A program made the position numbers and the translations under genes. Below are positions 42,026-52,100 of a DNA stretch of 64,000 nt, in pieces. How positions within the stretch are numbered: position 1 is the first letter of the stretch; each line of letters starts with the position of its first letter. The notes beneath the pieces were generated by a model, which searched no databases, was not told the origin of the DNA, and saw only the letters and a program-made list of their open reading frames with translations. The DNA comes from Teichococcus oryzae (GTDB lineage Bacteria > Pseudomonadota > Alphaproteobacteria > Acetobacterales > Acetobacteraceae), in assembly GCF_008386565.1 (NCBI RefSeq), contig NZ_VUKA01000013.1:19164-83163 (forward strand), given 5' to 3'.

Positions 42026-43717
42026 TCAAGGCTTCCGGGGCCGCGCCATGCCGGGCAGCCCCGCGGCCAGCGCCATGCGCAGGCCGCGGCCGGGCTGGGC
42101 TTCTGCCGGAAAGAAGCGGCGCGCCATGGCCAGCAGCAGGATCGGCGGCAGGCCGATCAGCACCAGCATCAGCGCCGCGATCGCGCCATTCTCATAGGTG
42201 CCCCGCGCCGCTTCCGCGTACAGGGCGGTGGCCAGGGTTTCGGTGTTCAACGGCCGCAGCAGCAGGGTGGCCGGCAATTCCTTCATGGCGTCGAGAAACA
42301 GCAGCAGCGCCGCGGCGGACAGCGCCGGCAACAGCAAGGGCAGGTGGATGCGCCAGAACAGCCGCGCTTCCCCGGCGCCGGCGGCGCATGCCGACCAATC
42401 CACCTCGCGCCGCAGCCGGGCATAGGCGGCCTCCAATCCACCCGCCGGGATGGCCAGGAAGCGAATGGCATAGGCCAGCACCACCGCCGCCAGGCTTCCC
42501 GACAACAAGGGCGGCGCCCAGTGCCCCAGCGGGTCCAGCGCCGCGTCGATGCCGCCAAAGGCGATGATCAGCCCCACCGCCGCAACGCCGCCCGGCAGCG
42601 CATAGCCCAGCATACCAAAGCGCAGCAGCATCACGCCGGCGCGGCCAGGCTCGGCGGCGGTGCGGTCGCGCCGGGCGGTGAAGGCCAGCAGCAGGGCGCA
42701 GCCCAGCGCCAGCAGCGTGGCCAGCCCGGCCAGAAAGGCACTGTTGCCGATCCACTGCCCCAGATCCGGCGGCAGGCCGAACTGGGCGATGCGCTGCCAT
42801 GCCGCCCAGACCAGATAGGCCACCGGGATCACGAAGCCGAGCAGAACCGGCACGGCACAGAACAGCGTCGCGGCGAGAGCCGCCGGAAGCTTCAGGGGCT
42901 GCAATTCGGGCCGCGCCGGATGCGCCGCCTCATGCGCGCCCGGGCGGTGCCCCTGCCGTTCCAGCAACATCACGACACCCACCAGCAACAACAGCAGCAA
43001 GGCGATCTGTGCCGCTCCTTCCAGCGAGGAGCGCGTGATCCAGGTGACATAAACCGAAACGGTCAGGGTGCGAACGCCGAGGAACTCGCTGGCGCCGACA
43101 TCGTTCAGCGTTTCCAGCAGGGCGAGCGCGGTGCCGGCGGCGATGGCCGGGCGCGCCATGGGCAGGCCGATGCGGCGGAACAGCAGCCACCCCCCTGCCC
43201 CGGCGGAGCGGCCGGCGCGCAGGGCATCGGCGCCCTGGGTCTGGAAGGCGGCGCGCGCCGCCAGATAGACATAAGGAAACAGCACCATGCCCATCACCAT
43301 CACGCAGCCGCCGAGCGAGCGGATCTCCGGCAACGGAATGGCACGGGGATCGGTGATGCCGAGGGCGCGGCGCAGCGCCATCTGCACCGGCCCCGCCGGG
43401 TGCAGCACGTCAAGCCAGGCATAGGCGGCGACATAGGTCGGCAGCGCCAGCGGCAGCATCAGCGCGCCGGTGAACAGCTTGCGGCCCGGAAAGCGGTAAC
43501 AGCTCACCAGCCAGGCGCAGCCCGCCCCCACCGTCACCACCAGCATGCCGACACCGGCCAGCAGCAGGATGGACTCCAACAGGGCCTGCGGCAGAACAAA
43601 CCGCAGCAGATGCGGCCACAGATCGCCCGATCCGGCCGCCGCCGCCGGCAGCAATGCCAGCACCGGCAGCGCAACAGGAATGACGCACAGCGCCGCCAGA
43701 ACGCGCAGGAGCTTCAT
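42026..43717 (-). CDS. Iron(III) ABC transporter permease (FbpB-like, fused double permease)
   Basis: 563 residues with about twelve hydrophobic segments in two homologous halves, each with a binding-protein-dependent permease signature: 'GAGGWLLFRRIGLPMARPAI' near 185 and 'AGAGEARLFWRIHLPLLLPAL' near 470. This fused architecture is typical of ferric iron (Fbp/Sfu) importers. It lies 87 bases downstream of the binding protein, past a perfect hairpin. No ATPase (FbpC) gene follows. Confidence 0.9.
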   Translation of the reverse strand: MKLLRVLAALCVIPVALPVLALLPAAAAGSGDLWPHLLRFVLPQALLESILLLAGVGMLVVTVGAGCAWLVSCYRFPGRKLFTGALMLPLALPTYVAAYAWLDVLHPAGPVQMALRRALGITDPRAIPLPEIRSLGGCVMVMGMVLFPYVYLAARAAFQTQGADALRAGRSAGAGGWLLFRRIGLPMARPAIAAGTALALLETLNDVGASEFLGVRTLTVSVYVTWITRSSLEGAAQIALLLLLLVGVVMLLERQGHRPGAHEAAHPARPELQPLKLPAALAATLFCAVPVLLGFVIPVAYLVWAAWQRIAQFGLPPDLGQWIGNSAFLAGLATLLALGCALLLAFTARRDRTAAEPGRAGVMLLRFGMLGYALPGGVAAVGLIIAFGGIDAALDPLGHWAPPLLSGSLAAVVLAYAIRFLAIPAGGLEAAYARLRREVDWSACAAGAGEARLFWRIHLPLLLPALSAAALLLFLDAMKELPATLLLRPLNTETLATALYAEAARGTYENGAIAALMLVLIGLPPILLLAMARRFFPAEAQPGRGLRMALAAGLPGMARPRKP

Positions 43718-43768
43718 GGAGAGGTCATGCCGCCATTCCCATGGCTCCAGGCCAGATTATCCGCAGCG

Positions 43769-43792
43769 TCCGGAAAGGCGGGCCTTTCCGGA
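43769..43792 (-). promoter_or_regulatory. Intercistronic hairpin between iron-binding-protein and permease genes
   Basis: TCCGGAAAGG (43769-43778) and CCTTTCCGGA (43783-43792) form a perfect 10-pair stem with a 4-base loop. In this position such hairpins usually protect the binding-protein mRNA or reduce read-through, so that more binding protein than permease is made. It has no clear T run on the leftward strand. Confidence 0.5.
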
Positions 43793-43804
43793 ACGGCCGG
43801 GGTC

Positions 43805-44827
43805 TTACTGGTCGAAGCCGACCTCGTCCACAATGCGGCTGGCGCGCACGCGCTGGGCGGCGATCTCCGGCAGGGGCACATCGCCCACCGCCAGCGTGCC
43901 GAAGCCGGCAACAATCGGGTGAAGCGCCGCATCCGGGCGGACCGGGTATTCGAAATTGGCTTCGGCATAGAGCTGCTGCGCTTCCGGCGAAACCAGGAAT
44001 TCCAGCAGCTTCACGGCTTCGGCCCGGTTCGGCGCATGGCGGGCCACCACGGCGCCCGACAGGTTCACCATGGTGCCGGAAGCCGGCAGCACGGTGCGGA
44101 TCGCCTGCCCCCAGCGGCGCTGCTCATCGCCGCCGCGGCCCGACAGCATCAGACCGACATAATAGGTGTTGGCCACCCCCACATCGCAAAGCCCGGCCAG
44201 GATGTCGCGCGCCACCTCGCGGTCACCGCCCGAGGCGCGACGGGCAAGATTGCCCTTCAGCGCGGTCAGGTAGTCGCGCAGCCAGCTTTCCCCATGCTTG
44301 ACCAGCAGGAAGGAGAACAGCGCCGTGTTGTAGGGATGCTGGCCCGAGCGGATGCAGACGCGGCCCTTGAAGCGCGGATCGGCCAGATCCTCATAGGTCA
44401 GCCGGGCGGCATCGGCCTCGCTGATCCGCTCGCGCGAGGCATAGATGGCGCGCGCCCGCGTGGACAGGGCGAACCAGCGGCCGTCCGGCGCCCGCAGGCC
44501 CGCGGGAACGGCCGCGCTGAGAGCCGCGGATTCCACCGGCTGCGACAGGTTGCGGTCCACCAGCTCCATCAGGTTGCCCACATCGACCACCATGGCGACA
44601 TCGGCGGGAGAGCGGGCACCCTCTGCCGCCAGGCGCTCGGCCAGGCCGCCCTGGACGAAGACGGTGTTCACCACCGTGCCGGTCTGCTCGGTGAAGCGGT
44701 CGAGCAACGGCTTGACCAGCGCCGGTTCGCGGGTGGTGTAAAGGTTCACCTCGGCGGCCTGCGCAAGCTGGGCGCCGAGCAGCAGGGACAATCCGCCAAG
44801 AACGGCGCAGAAAGGGCGGAGGAACAT
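43805..44827 (-). CDS. Iron(III) ABC transporter substrate-binding protein (FbpA/FutA-like)
   Basis: 340 residues from the ATG at 44827 (AGGA nine bases upstream; ATG 44845 possible). Signal peptide to about residue 24 ('AQLAQA'), then 'EVNLYTTREPALVKPLLDRF', the FbpA/FutA family start. The paired tyrosines in 'VGVANTYYVGLML' are the usual ferric-ion ligands. A Fur-box-like sequence lies upstream. First gene of the importer unit. Confidence 0.9.
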   Translation of the reverse strand: MFLRPFCAVLGGLSLLLGAQLAQAAEVNLYTTREPALVKPLLDRFTEQTGTVVNTVFVQGGLAERLAAEGARSPADVAMVVDVGNLMELVDRNLSQPVESAALSAAVPAGLRAPDGRWFALSTRARAIYASRERISEADAARLTYEDLADPRFKGRVCIRSGQHPYNTALFSFLLVKHGESWLRDYLTALKGNLARRASGGDREVARDILAGLCDVGVANTYYVGLMLSGRGGDEQRRWGQAIRTVLPASGTMVNLSGAVVARHAPNRAEAVKLLEFLVSPEAQQLYAEANFEYPVRPDAALHPIVAGFGTLAVGDVPLPEIAAQRVRASRIVDEVGFDQ

Positions 44828-44869
44828 GGGCACAATCCTGCTCATTTCAGGGTCGGGGCGGAAGTTGTG

Positions 44870-44880
44870 AATGATTATCA
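44870..44880 (-). promoter_or_regulatory. Fur-box-like half site upstream of the iron importer
   Basis: On the leftward strand the sequence reads TGATAATCATT, eleven consecutive bases of the Fur consensus core, about 43 bases before the chosen start of the iron-binding protein. It is only part of a 19-base box, so the assignment is tentative. Confidence 0.4.
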
Positions 44881-44910
44881 AGTAGCAGGCAAGCGATCAG
44901 CTCGTCTGCT

Positions 44911-44955
44911 AGAAGATAGAAAGATATCTAGCTAGATACCTTACTATCTATCTAC
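44911..44955. repeat. CTAG-rich palindromic site, downstream flank of the ParA pair
   Basis: Contains the perfect palindrome TATCTAGCTAGATA (44925-44938) beside 'AGATAGAAAG' and two tandem TATC units (44945-44953). AT-rich in a GC-rich setting. It lies just beyond the end of the ribbon-helix-helix-like gene and shares its core with the sites at 45955-46014 and 58033-58056. Confidence 0.75.
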
Positions 44956-45000
44956 GGGTCAGATGACCTGCTGGCCCCTGATCCACATCAATCCGGTCGC

Positions 45001-45291
45001 CTAGCCTTCATCATCCGGCAGGCCAAGAGCCTTGAGCTGCCCGGCCGCCCAACTGGACAAGGCCGCCTCCATCGCATCCTGCTTGCGCATGCCGAGCCGC
45101 ATGGCGAGGTAGCTGTATTTCAGCGCCAATGGTTCCGGGATCTTGGTGTTCACCTGCACCCGGAGATCCGGCCGCACCCGCGGGTCGAGCCAGGGCAGGT
45201 CCTGGCGCGGCGGGGTGGGAAGGGCGGTGGCCTCGGCCACGAATTCCTCGGCGCTGCGCGGGGGCCGGCGGCCTGGCATCTTGATGGCCAT
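45001..45291 (-). CDS. Small ribbon-helix-helix-like protein, candidate ParG-type partner of ParA
   Basis: 96 residues. The basic, Pro-rich N-terminus (to about 45) looks unstructured; the C-terminal half 'RVQVNTKIPEPLALKYSYLA' followed by 'GMRKQDAMEAALSSWAA' has the strand-helix-helix shape of ribbon-helix-helix DNA-binding proteins. In ParFG-type partition systems a flexible basic tail plus such a fold is the centromere-binding protein. Its ATG overlaps the ParA stop by one base. The homology is inferred from shape and context only. Confidence 0.65.
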   Translation of the reverse strand: MAIKMPGRRPPRSAEEFVAEATALPTPPRQDLPWLDPRVRPDLRVQVNTKIPEPLALKYSYLAMRLGMRKQDAMEAALSSWAAGQLKALGLPDDEG

Positions 45292-45941
45292 CAGGCGGCT
45301 CCCACGAACAGCTCGTCATGCAGGAAGGCGATCTCGCTGCATGCCTTGGGATCGCGGCGCGGCATCTCGCCCACTGTCAGCCCTTCGCCGGCGGAATGGT
45401 TGAAGGCGGCGCGGAACACCGTCATGCAGTTCAGCAGGCGGAAGCGCGGCATCTCAGCCAGCACGTCCATGGCCTCGCGGCGGGCGCGGTCACTGGCGGT
45501 GGGCGGCACCTGGGACAGGCAGACCACCGCCTGCAGCTTGTCGTTGAAGCCCTCTGCCATGGCAATGACCTCCTGCATCTTCAGCAGGGTCCAGAAGTCA
45601 AAGGAGCCGGGACGCAGGGGCATCAGCAGCGTGTCGGCGGCCAGCATGGCGGAGCGGAATTCCTGGCTGTCGGCGCCGCCGGTATCCACCACGATGTCGT
45701 CATAGTGCCGGGCCAGTTCCTTCAGCTCCACATGCACCTTGCCGCCGCGCAGGGTGACGCAGGGCAGCTGCGGTACATCGGCATGCTCCTTGCGAGCATC
45801 GCTCCAGGTCGAGGCGGTGCCCTGGCTGTCGGCATCCACCAGCACGACGGATCGTCCCGCTTCCTTGCGCGCCACGGCCAGATGCGTGGCCAGCGTGGTC
45901 TTGCCGACGCCCCCCTTCTCACCGCCTACCATCAGAATCAA
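45291..45941 (-). CDS. ParA/MinD-type partition ATPase
   Basis: 216 residues, the size of small ParF-type ParAs. Deviant Walker A KGGVGKTT (9-16), Walker A' region 'VVLVDADSQGTAS' and Walker B-like 'YDDIVVDTGG'. It has no N-terminal helix-turn-helix, so regulation would depend on the small partner protein. Upstream, a palindromic block (45955-46014) fits an operator/centromere. The pair lies between an RND operon and an iron importer, with no replication gene seen. Confidence 0.88.
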   Translation of the reverse strand: MILMVGGEKGGVGKTTLATHLAVARKEAGRSVVLVDADSQGTASTWSDARKEHADVPQLPCVTLRGGKVHVELKELARHYDDIVVDTGGADSQEFRSAMLAADTLLMPLRPGSFDFWTLLKMQEVIAMAEGFNDKLQAVVCLSQVPPTASDRARREAMDVLAEMPRFRLLNCMTVFRAAFNHSAGEGLTVGEMPRRDPKACSEIAFLHDELFVGAA

Positions 45942-45954
45942 GGACTTGCCTCCT

Positions 45955-46014
45955 GGCTATCTAGCTAGATAGCCAGCAAAGCAGAAAGCTAGCTATTCTT
46001 CTAGATAGCTTTCT
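45955..46014. repeat. CTAG-rich palindromic block upstream of parA
   Basis: Holds the perfect 20-base palindrome GGCTATCTAGCTAGATAGCC (45955-45974) and an inverted repeat AGAAAGCTA (45983-45991) with TAGCTTTCT (46006-46014). The 14-mer CTAGATAGCTTTCT (46001-46014) recurs exactly at 58043-58056. The right end touches the stop codon of the RND gene. It could be a partition site, an operator or a terminator. Confidence 0.8.
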
Positions 46015-49000
46015 ATTCCGCCGCCTGCGCCACGGCCTGGGGCCGGCGGCGGAAACGGTCCAGCGCCAGATAGATGACCGGCGTGCTGTACAGCGTCAGC
46101 ACCTGCGACACCGCGAGCCCGCCAATGATGGCGATGCCGAGCGGCTGGCGCATCTCCGCCCCCGTGCCGGTGCCTATCGCCAGCGGCACGGCGCCGAGCA
46201 GCGCCGCCAGGGTGGTCATCAGGATCGGCCGGAAACGATCCCGGCAGGCGGCCAGAATCGCGGCCTCGCCGCCGGCCCCCTCCTGCCGCTCGTGGTCGAG
46301 GGCGAAGTCCACCATCATGATGGCGTTCTTCTTGACGATGCCCATCAGCAGGATGACGCCGATTAGCCCCATCACCGAGAACGGCACCCCCGTCACCAGC
46401 AAGGCCAGCAGCGCCCCCAGCCCCGCAGAGGGCAGGGTGGAGATGATGGTCAGCGGGTGGATGTAGCTTTCATACAGGATGCCCAGCACCAGGTAGATCG
46501 ACACCAGCGCGGCCAGGATCAGCAGTGGCTGGGAGCGGTTGAAGCTCTGGAAGGCCGCGGCGTTGCCGCCATACTGGGAACGGATGGTGCCCGGCAGCAT
46601 CACCTCCCGCTCGGCCTGCTGCACCAGCGCCGTGGCGTCGCTCAGCGCCATCCCCTCACCAAGGTTGAAGGTGATGGTGGTGGCCGGGAACTGGCCACGA
46701 TGGGTGACGCGCAGCGGCGCCACGTCGCGCTCCACCCGCGCCACGGCACGCAGCGGCACCTGGGCGCCATCGCCGGCGGGCACGAAGATGCGGTCGAGCT
46801 GGGCAGGCGATTGCTGCAGCGCCGGGTCGATCTCCAGCACCACCTTGTACTGGTTGCGGCTGCCATAGATGGTCGAGACCTGCCGCTGCGAGAAGGCGTT
46901 GTTCAGCGCCGTCCCCACATCGTCCATGCCGACGCCGAGGCGGGCGGCGGCGTCGCGGTCGATCACCACGCGGTTGACCAGCCCGGCGCGCTCCTGGTCG
47001 CTGGACACGTCGGCAATGCCAGGCACGCTGCGCAGCTTCTCCACCATGGTGTTGGTCCAGCGGCGCAGCTCGTCGAGGTCAGTGCCGAGCAGGATGTAGG
47101 AATAGGCCGCGTTGCCGGGGCGGCCGCCGATGAAGATGTCCTGCTGCGCACGCAGGAAGGCGTTGACGCCGGGAATGCGCGACAAGGGCGCGCGAAGCCG
47201 GGCGATCACCTCCTGCGCCGAGGCATCGCGCTGTTCTTCGGGCTTCAGCGCGATATAGAACTGCGCGGAATTGGTTCCCGCGCTCCAGGAGCTGCCGCCG
47301 ATCTGCGCGCCGACGCTGGCCACCGCCGGATCGGCCTGGATGATGCGCGTCACTTCCTGGGTCAGCCGCGCCATGGTGGCGAAGGAGGTGTCGGGCGCCG
47401 CCTGCGCGCTGCCGGCCAGCAATCCGGTGTCCTGCTCCGGAAAGAAGGCCTTGGGCACGATCATGTACAGCCAGACGGTCAGCGCCACGCAGCCCAGCGT
47501 CGCCAGCAGCGCCAGCACGCGGAAGCGCAGCACCACGCCGAGCGAGCGCATATAGCCACGGATCACCCCATCCATCGCGGCATCGAAGCCGCGGCTGAAG
47601 CGGCCCGGCGGCTTGCGGGCGGGGCGGTCCATGCGCGCCGCGATCACCGGCGTCAGGGTCAGCGCCAGCACCGCCGAGATGCCGACGGCGATGGCCAGCG
47701 TCGCCGAGAATTCGCGGAAGAAGCGGCCGACGATGCCTTCCATCGCCAGCAGCGGGATGAACACCGCGACCAGGGAAACAGTGATCGAAACGATGGTGAA
47801 GCCGATCTGCCGGGCGCCTTCCAGCGCCGCCTCGTCCGGGGGCAGGCCGCGTTCGCGCATGCGGGCCATGTTCTCGATCATGACGATGGCGTCGTCCACC
47901 ACGAAGCCGACCGAGACGATCAGCGCCATCAGCGAGAAATTATTGAGCGAATAGCCCATCAGCCAGATCACGAACAACGTGCCCAGCAGCGACAGCGGCA
48001 CGGTCGCGCAGGCGGCGAGCGTCGGCCCGGTGCGGCGCAGGAACAAGGCCACCACGCCGATCACCAGAACGATGGTGAGCAGCAGGGTCAGCTCCACTTC
48101 CTCGACGCTGGCGCGGATGGTGCCGGACCGGTCGCTCATCACCTCGATGGTGACGCCGCCGGGCACCCATTTCTGCAATTGCGGCAGCTGTTCCTTCACC
48201 CCTGCCACAACGTCGAGCACGTTGGCGTCGGCTTGCTTGAACACCATCATCAGGATGGCCTGGCGCTCGTTGAACCAGGCCGCCTGGCGGCGGGACCGGG
48301 TGGCATCCGTCACATTGGCAACCTGCGACAGGCGCATGATGTTGCCATTGGCCGTCTTCACCACCAGCGTCGCGTAATCGGCGGCGCGCCCGATGCGGTC
48401 ATTGACGTGCAGCATGGCCGATTGCTCGGCCCCCTCGATGCTGCCCACCGGCTGGGTGACATTGGCATTGGTGATGGTGGTGCGGATGTCGTCGAAGGAC
48501 AGGCCGGCGGCGGCGGCGGCATCAGGATCGACGGAAACGCGCACCGCCGGCTGGTCGGCGCCGCCCACCTGCACCTGCGCAACGCCCGCCACCCGCGACA
48601 GGCGCTGCGCCACGATGCTGTCGGCCACGTCGTAGAGCGCGGCCGGGCGCTGCGTGGTGGAGGTCATGGCCAGGATCAGCACCGGCGCATCGGCGGGGTT
48701 GATCTTGCGCACCTGCGGTGGGTTGGGCAGGCCGGATGGCAGGTCCTGCCGCGCCGCGTTCACCGCCGCCTGCACGTCCCGCGCCGCATCCGCCTGGCTG
48801 CGGGAGATGTCGAACTGGATGATGATGTTGCCCGAGCCGGTGGACGCATTGGCCGTCATCTCGGTGATGCCCGAGATCTCGCCGATGCGGCGCTCCAGCG
48901 GCGCCAGCACCGTCGCCGCCAGGGTTTCCGGGTTGGCGCCGGGCTGGCTTACGCTGACAAACAGCGTCGGGATGTCGACGCGCGGCATGGAGGACACGGG

Positions 49001-49099
49001 CAATTGCCGCAGCGCCATCAGGCCCGCCAGCGCCAGGCCCAGCGCCAGCAGCATGGTGGCGATGGGCCGGCGCAGGAACGGACCGGAGATCGAGAACAT
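46013..49099 (-). CDS. RND efflux permease, MdtC/MdtB-like (second subunit)
   Basis: 1028 residues, twelve-helix RND transporter with two large periplasmic loops. The fourth helix carries 'GFVVDDAIVMIENMARM' with the proton-relay Asp pair of the drug-efflux (HAE1) branch, not the metal-efflux signature. N-terminus 'RRPIATMLLALGLALAGLMAL' is typical. Six bases after its partner gene; two different RND subunits in one operon resemble MdtBC, which form a heterotrimer. The stop lies in the palindromic block before parA. Confidence 0.92.
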   Translation of the reverse strand: MFSISGPFLRRPIATMLLALGLALAGLMALRQLPVSSMPRVDIPTLFVSVSQPGANPETLAATVLAPLERRIGEISGITEMTANASTGSGNIIIQFDISRSQADAARDVQAAVNAARQDLPSGLPNPPQVRKINPADAPVLILAMTSTTQRPAALYDVADSIVAQRLSRVAGVAQVQVGGADQPAVRVSVDPDAAAAAGLSFDDIRTTITNANVTQPVGSIEGAEQSAMLHVNDRIGRAADYATLVVKTANGNIMRLSQVANVTDATRSRRQAAWFNERQAILMMVFKQADANVLDVVAGVKEQLPQLQKWVPGGVTIEVMSDRSGTIRASVEEVELTLLLTIVLVIGVVALFLRRTGPTLAACATVPLSLLGTLFVIWLMGYSLNNFSLMALIVSVGFVVDDAIVMIENMARMRERGLPPDEAALEGARQIGFTIVSITVSLVAVFIPLLAMEGIVGRFFREFSATLAIAVGISAVLALTLTPVIAARMDRPARKPPGRFSRGFDAAMDGVIRGYMRSLGVVLRFRVLALLATLGCVALTVWLYMIVPKAFFPEQDTGLLAGSAQAAPDTSFATMARLTQEVTRIIQADPAVASVGAQIGGSSWSAGTNSAQFYIALKPEEQRDASAQEVIARLRAPLSRIPGVNAFLRAQQDIFIGGRPGNAAYSYILLGTDLDELRRWTNTMVEKLRSVPGIADVSSDQERAGLVNRVVIDRDAAARLGVGMDDVGTALNNAFSQRQVSTIYGSRNQYKVVLEIDPALQQSPAQLDRIFVPAGDGAQVPLRAVARVERDVAPLRVTHRGQFPATTITFNLGEGMALSDATALVQQAEREVMLPGTIRSQYGGNAAAFQSFNRSQPLLILAALVSIYLVLGILYESYIHPLTIISTLPSAGLGALLALLVTGVPFSVMGLIGVILLMGIVKKNAIMMVDFALDHERQEGAGGEAAILAACRDRFRPILMTTLAALLGAVPLAIGTGTGAEMRQPLGIAIIGGLAVSQVLTLYSTPVIYLALDRFRRRPQAVAQAAE

Positions 49100-49105
49100 C
49101 TTTCC

Positions 49106-52100
49106 TTACTCGGCCGCCGCGGGATGGTCGCCCACCGGGCCACGGTGCCACCAGCGCCGCAGCGTGCCGCTCACCGCTTCCAGCGCCAGATAGATGGCGG
49201 GGGTGGTGAACAGCGTCACCAGCTGGCTCAGCAGCAGCCCGCCGACGATGGACACGCCGAGCGGCAACCGCAGCTCCGCCCCCGTGCCGGATTGCAACAC
49301 CAGGGGCAGCGCGCCCAGAAGGGCGGCGGCGGTGGTCATGATGATCGGGCGGAAGCGCAGCAGCGCCGCCTCGACGATCGCCTCGCGCGGGGCGAGATCG
49401 CGGTCGCGCTGCGCCTCCAGCGCGAAGTCGATCATCATGATGGCGTTCTTCTTGACGATGCCCATCAGCAGGATGATGCCGATCAGCCCGACCACCGAAA
49501 GATCCAGCCCCCACAGCTCCAGCGCCAGCAACGCGCCAATGCCGGCCGAGGGCAGGGTGGACAGGATGGTGATCGGATGGATGAAGCTTTCATACAGCAC
49601 GCCGAGCACGATGTAGATCACCACCACCGCGGCCAGGATCAGCCAGGGCTGGCCCTGCAGGGAGGAAGCGAACTCCGCCGCGTCACCGGCGAAGCGGCCG
49701 GTGACGCTGTCGGGCAGGCCGATCTCCCGCTCGACGGCGCGGATGCGGTCCACCGCCTCGCCCAGCGACACGCCTTCGGCCAGGTTGAAGCTGACCGTCA
49801 CGGCGGGGAACTGGTTCTCGCGCGTCACCAGCAGGGGCGCGCGGGTGCGGGTGAAGCTGGCGATCTCCGCCAATGGCACCTGTGCGTTGTCGGTGCCGGC
49901 GACGCGCAGCTGGCCGATCGCGGTGGGGTCGGTGCGCAGCCGGTCGGACACCTCCAGCACCACGCGGTACTGGTTGCTCTGGCCATAGATGGTGGAGATC
50001 TGCCGCTGCCCGAAGGCGTTGTACAGCACGTTGTCCACCGCCTGCATGCTGACGCCGAGCCGCGCCGCGCGGTCGCGGTCCACCTGGATGGCCAGCCGGA
50101 CGCCATCCTCGCGCTGATCGGTCGCCACGTCGCGCAGGCCCGGCACCTGCCGCAGCCGCGCCACCACCTCGGGCGCCCAGCGGGACAGGGTGGCGGCATC
50201 GGAATCAGTCAGGGTGTACTGGTACTGGGTGGTGCTGATGCGCGGGCTGATCTGGATGTCCTGCACCGCCTGCGGATAGGCGATGACGCCGGGGATGCTG
50301 TCCAGCCGGGGCTTCATCCGGGCGATGACGCCCTGCGCGTCGAGGTCGCGCTCATCGCGCGGGCGCAGCACGGCGGTGATGCGGCCGGTGTTCTGCGCCG
50401 GGTTCAGCGCGCCGGCGCCGGCAACCGCGGTAACGGCGGCAACCGCCGGATCGGCCCGCACTACCTCCATCACCTGCTGCTGGATTTCCGCCGAACGGGC
50501 AAAGGAGCTGTCCTGCGGCGTTTCGGTGGTGATGGTGATCAGCCCCGTGTCCTGCAATGGCAGGAAGCCCTTCGGCATGATGACGTAGAGCCACGCTGTC
50601 AGCGCCACGGTGGCCGTGGCGGCTATCAGGGTCAGCGCCTGGTGCCGCATGGTCACCGCCAGCGCCCGGCCATACAGCAGGCGCAGCCGCTCGAAGCCGC
50701 TCTCGAAACCGCGCGCCACCCAGGAGGGCCTGTGCTCCGGCCTCAGCACAAAGGCGCACATCATTGGCGTCAGCGTCAGCGACACCACCATGGACACCAG
50801 CACGGCGGCAGTGAGCGTTTCGGCGAATTCGCGGAACAGCCGCCCCACCACGCCTTCCATGAACAACAGCGGAATGAACACCGCGATCAGCGACAGGGTG
50901 AGGGAGACAATGGTGAAGGCGATCTGCCGCGCGCCCTCATAGGCGGCCGCCAGCGGCTTCACCCCCTTCTCGATCAGCCGGACGATGTTCTCGATCATGA
51001 CGATGGCGTCATCGACCACGAAGCCGGTCGCGATGGTCAGCGCCATCAGCGACAGGTTGTCGAGAGAGTAGCCCATCACCGCCATGATGCCGAAGGTGCC
51101 GATGATGGAAAGCGGCAAGGACACCGCCGGCACCAGCGTGGCCCGCCCGCTGCCCAGAAAGAGGTAGATCACGCCCACCACCAGCGCGACCGACAGCACC
51201 AGGGTGAACTGCACCTCGTGCACCGAGGCGCGGATCGTCTCGGTGCGGTCTGACACCACGGTTAGCTGCGCGCCGGCCGGGATGGCGCGCTGCAGCTCCG
51301 GCAGCAGCGCACGGATGCCTTCCACGGTTTGCACGATGTTGGCGCCGGGCTGGCGCTGCACGTCGATCAGCACGGCGGGGCGGCCATTGAGCCAGGCGCC
51401 GTTGCGCTCGTTCTCCAGCGCTTCCACCGCCTCGCCCACGTCGCGCAACCGCACCGGGGCGCCGTTCTGCCAGGCGATGATGATATCGGCGAACTCGGCG
51501 GCGCTGGTGATCTGGTCGTTGGCCAGGATGGAGGAGGCCTGCCGCGCCCCGTCCAGAGAGCCCTTTGGCGAGTTCTGGTTGGCCGTCGTCACCGCCGTCC
51601 GCACCGTTTCCAGCCCGATGCCGTAGGCGGCGAGGCGCAGCGGATCGACGCGCAAACGGATCGCCGGGCGCATGTTGCCCTGCACGGTGACGCGACCGAC
51701 GCCGGTCGCCTGGCTCAGCTTCTGCGCCAGCAGCGTGTCGGCGGTGTCCGACAGCCGCATGATCGGCAGCGTGTCGGAGGTCAGCGCCAGGGTAACCACC
51801 GGCGGATCGGCGGGGTTCACCTTGGAATAAACCGGCGGATAGGGAAGGGTGGAGGGCAGGGTGCCGCGCGCCGCGTCCAGCGCCGCCTGCACGTCCTGCG
51901 AGGCCTCGTCCAGGCTCTTGTCCAGGCGGAATTGCAGGGTGATGCGGCTTACCCCCGGCCCGCTGACCGAGGACATCACCTGCAGCCCGGCAATCTGCGC
52001 GAATTGCCGCTCCAGCGGCGCGCTGATCAGCACGGCGGCGGTGTCAGGGGAGGCGCCGGGCAGTTGCGTCGTCACCTCGATGGTCGGGAAATCCACCTCC

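Noticed and set aside
41948-44935. Rightward open frame of about 995 codons
   Set aside because: Antisense to the iron permease and binding protein; Gln/His/Arg-rich shadow.
44911-46014. Insertion sequence flanked by inverted repeats
   Set aside because: The enclosed genes are ParA and a small DNA-binding-like protein; no transposase and no target-site duplication were found.
46457-51253. Rightward open frame of about 1598 codons
   Set aside because: Antisense to the two RND genes; long because of high GC at codon third positions; His/Arg/Gln-rich and without motifs.
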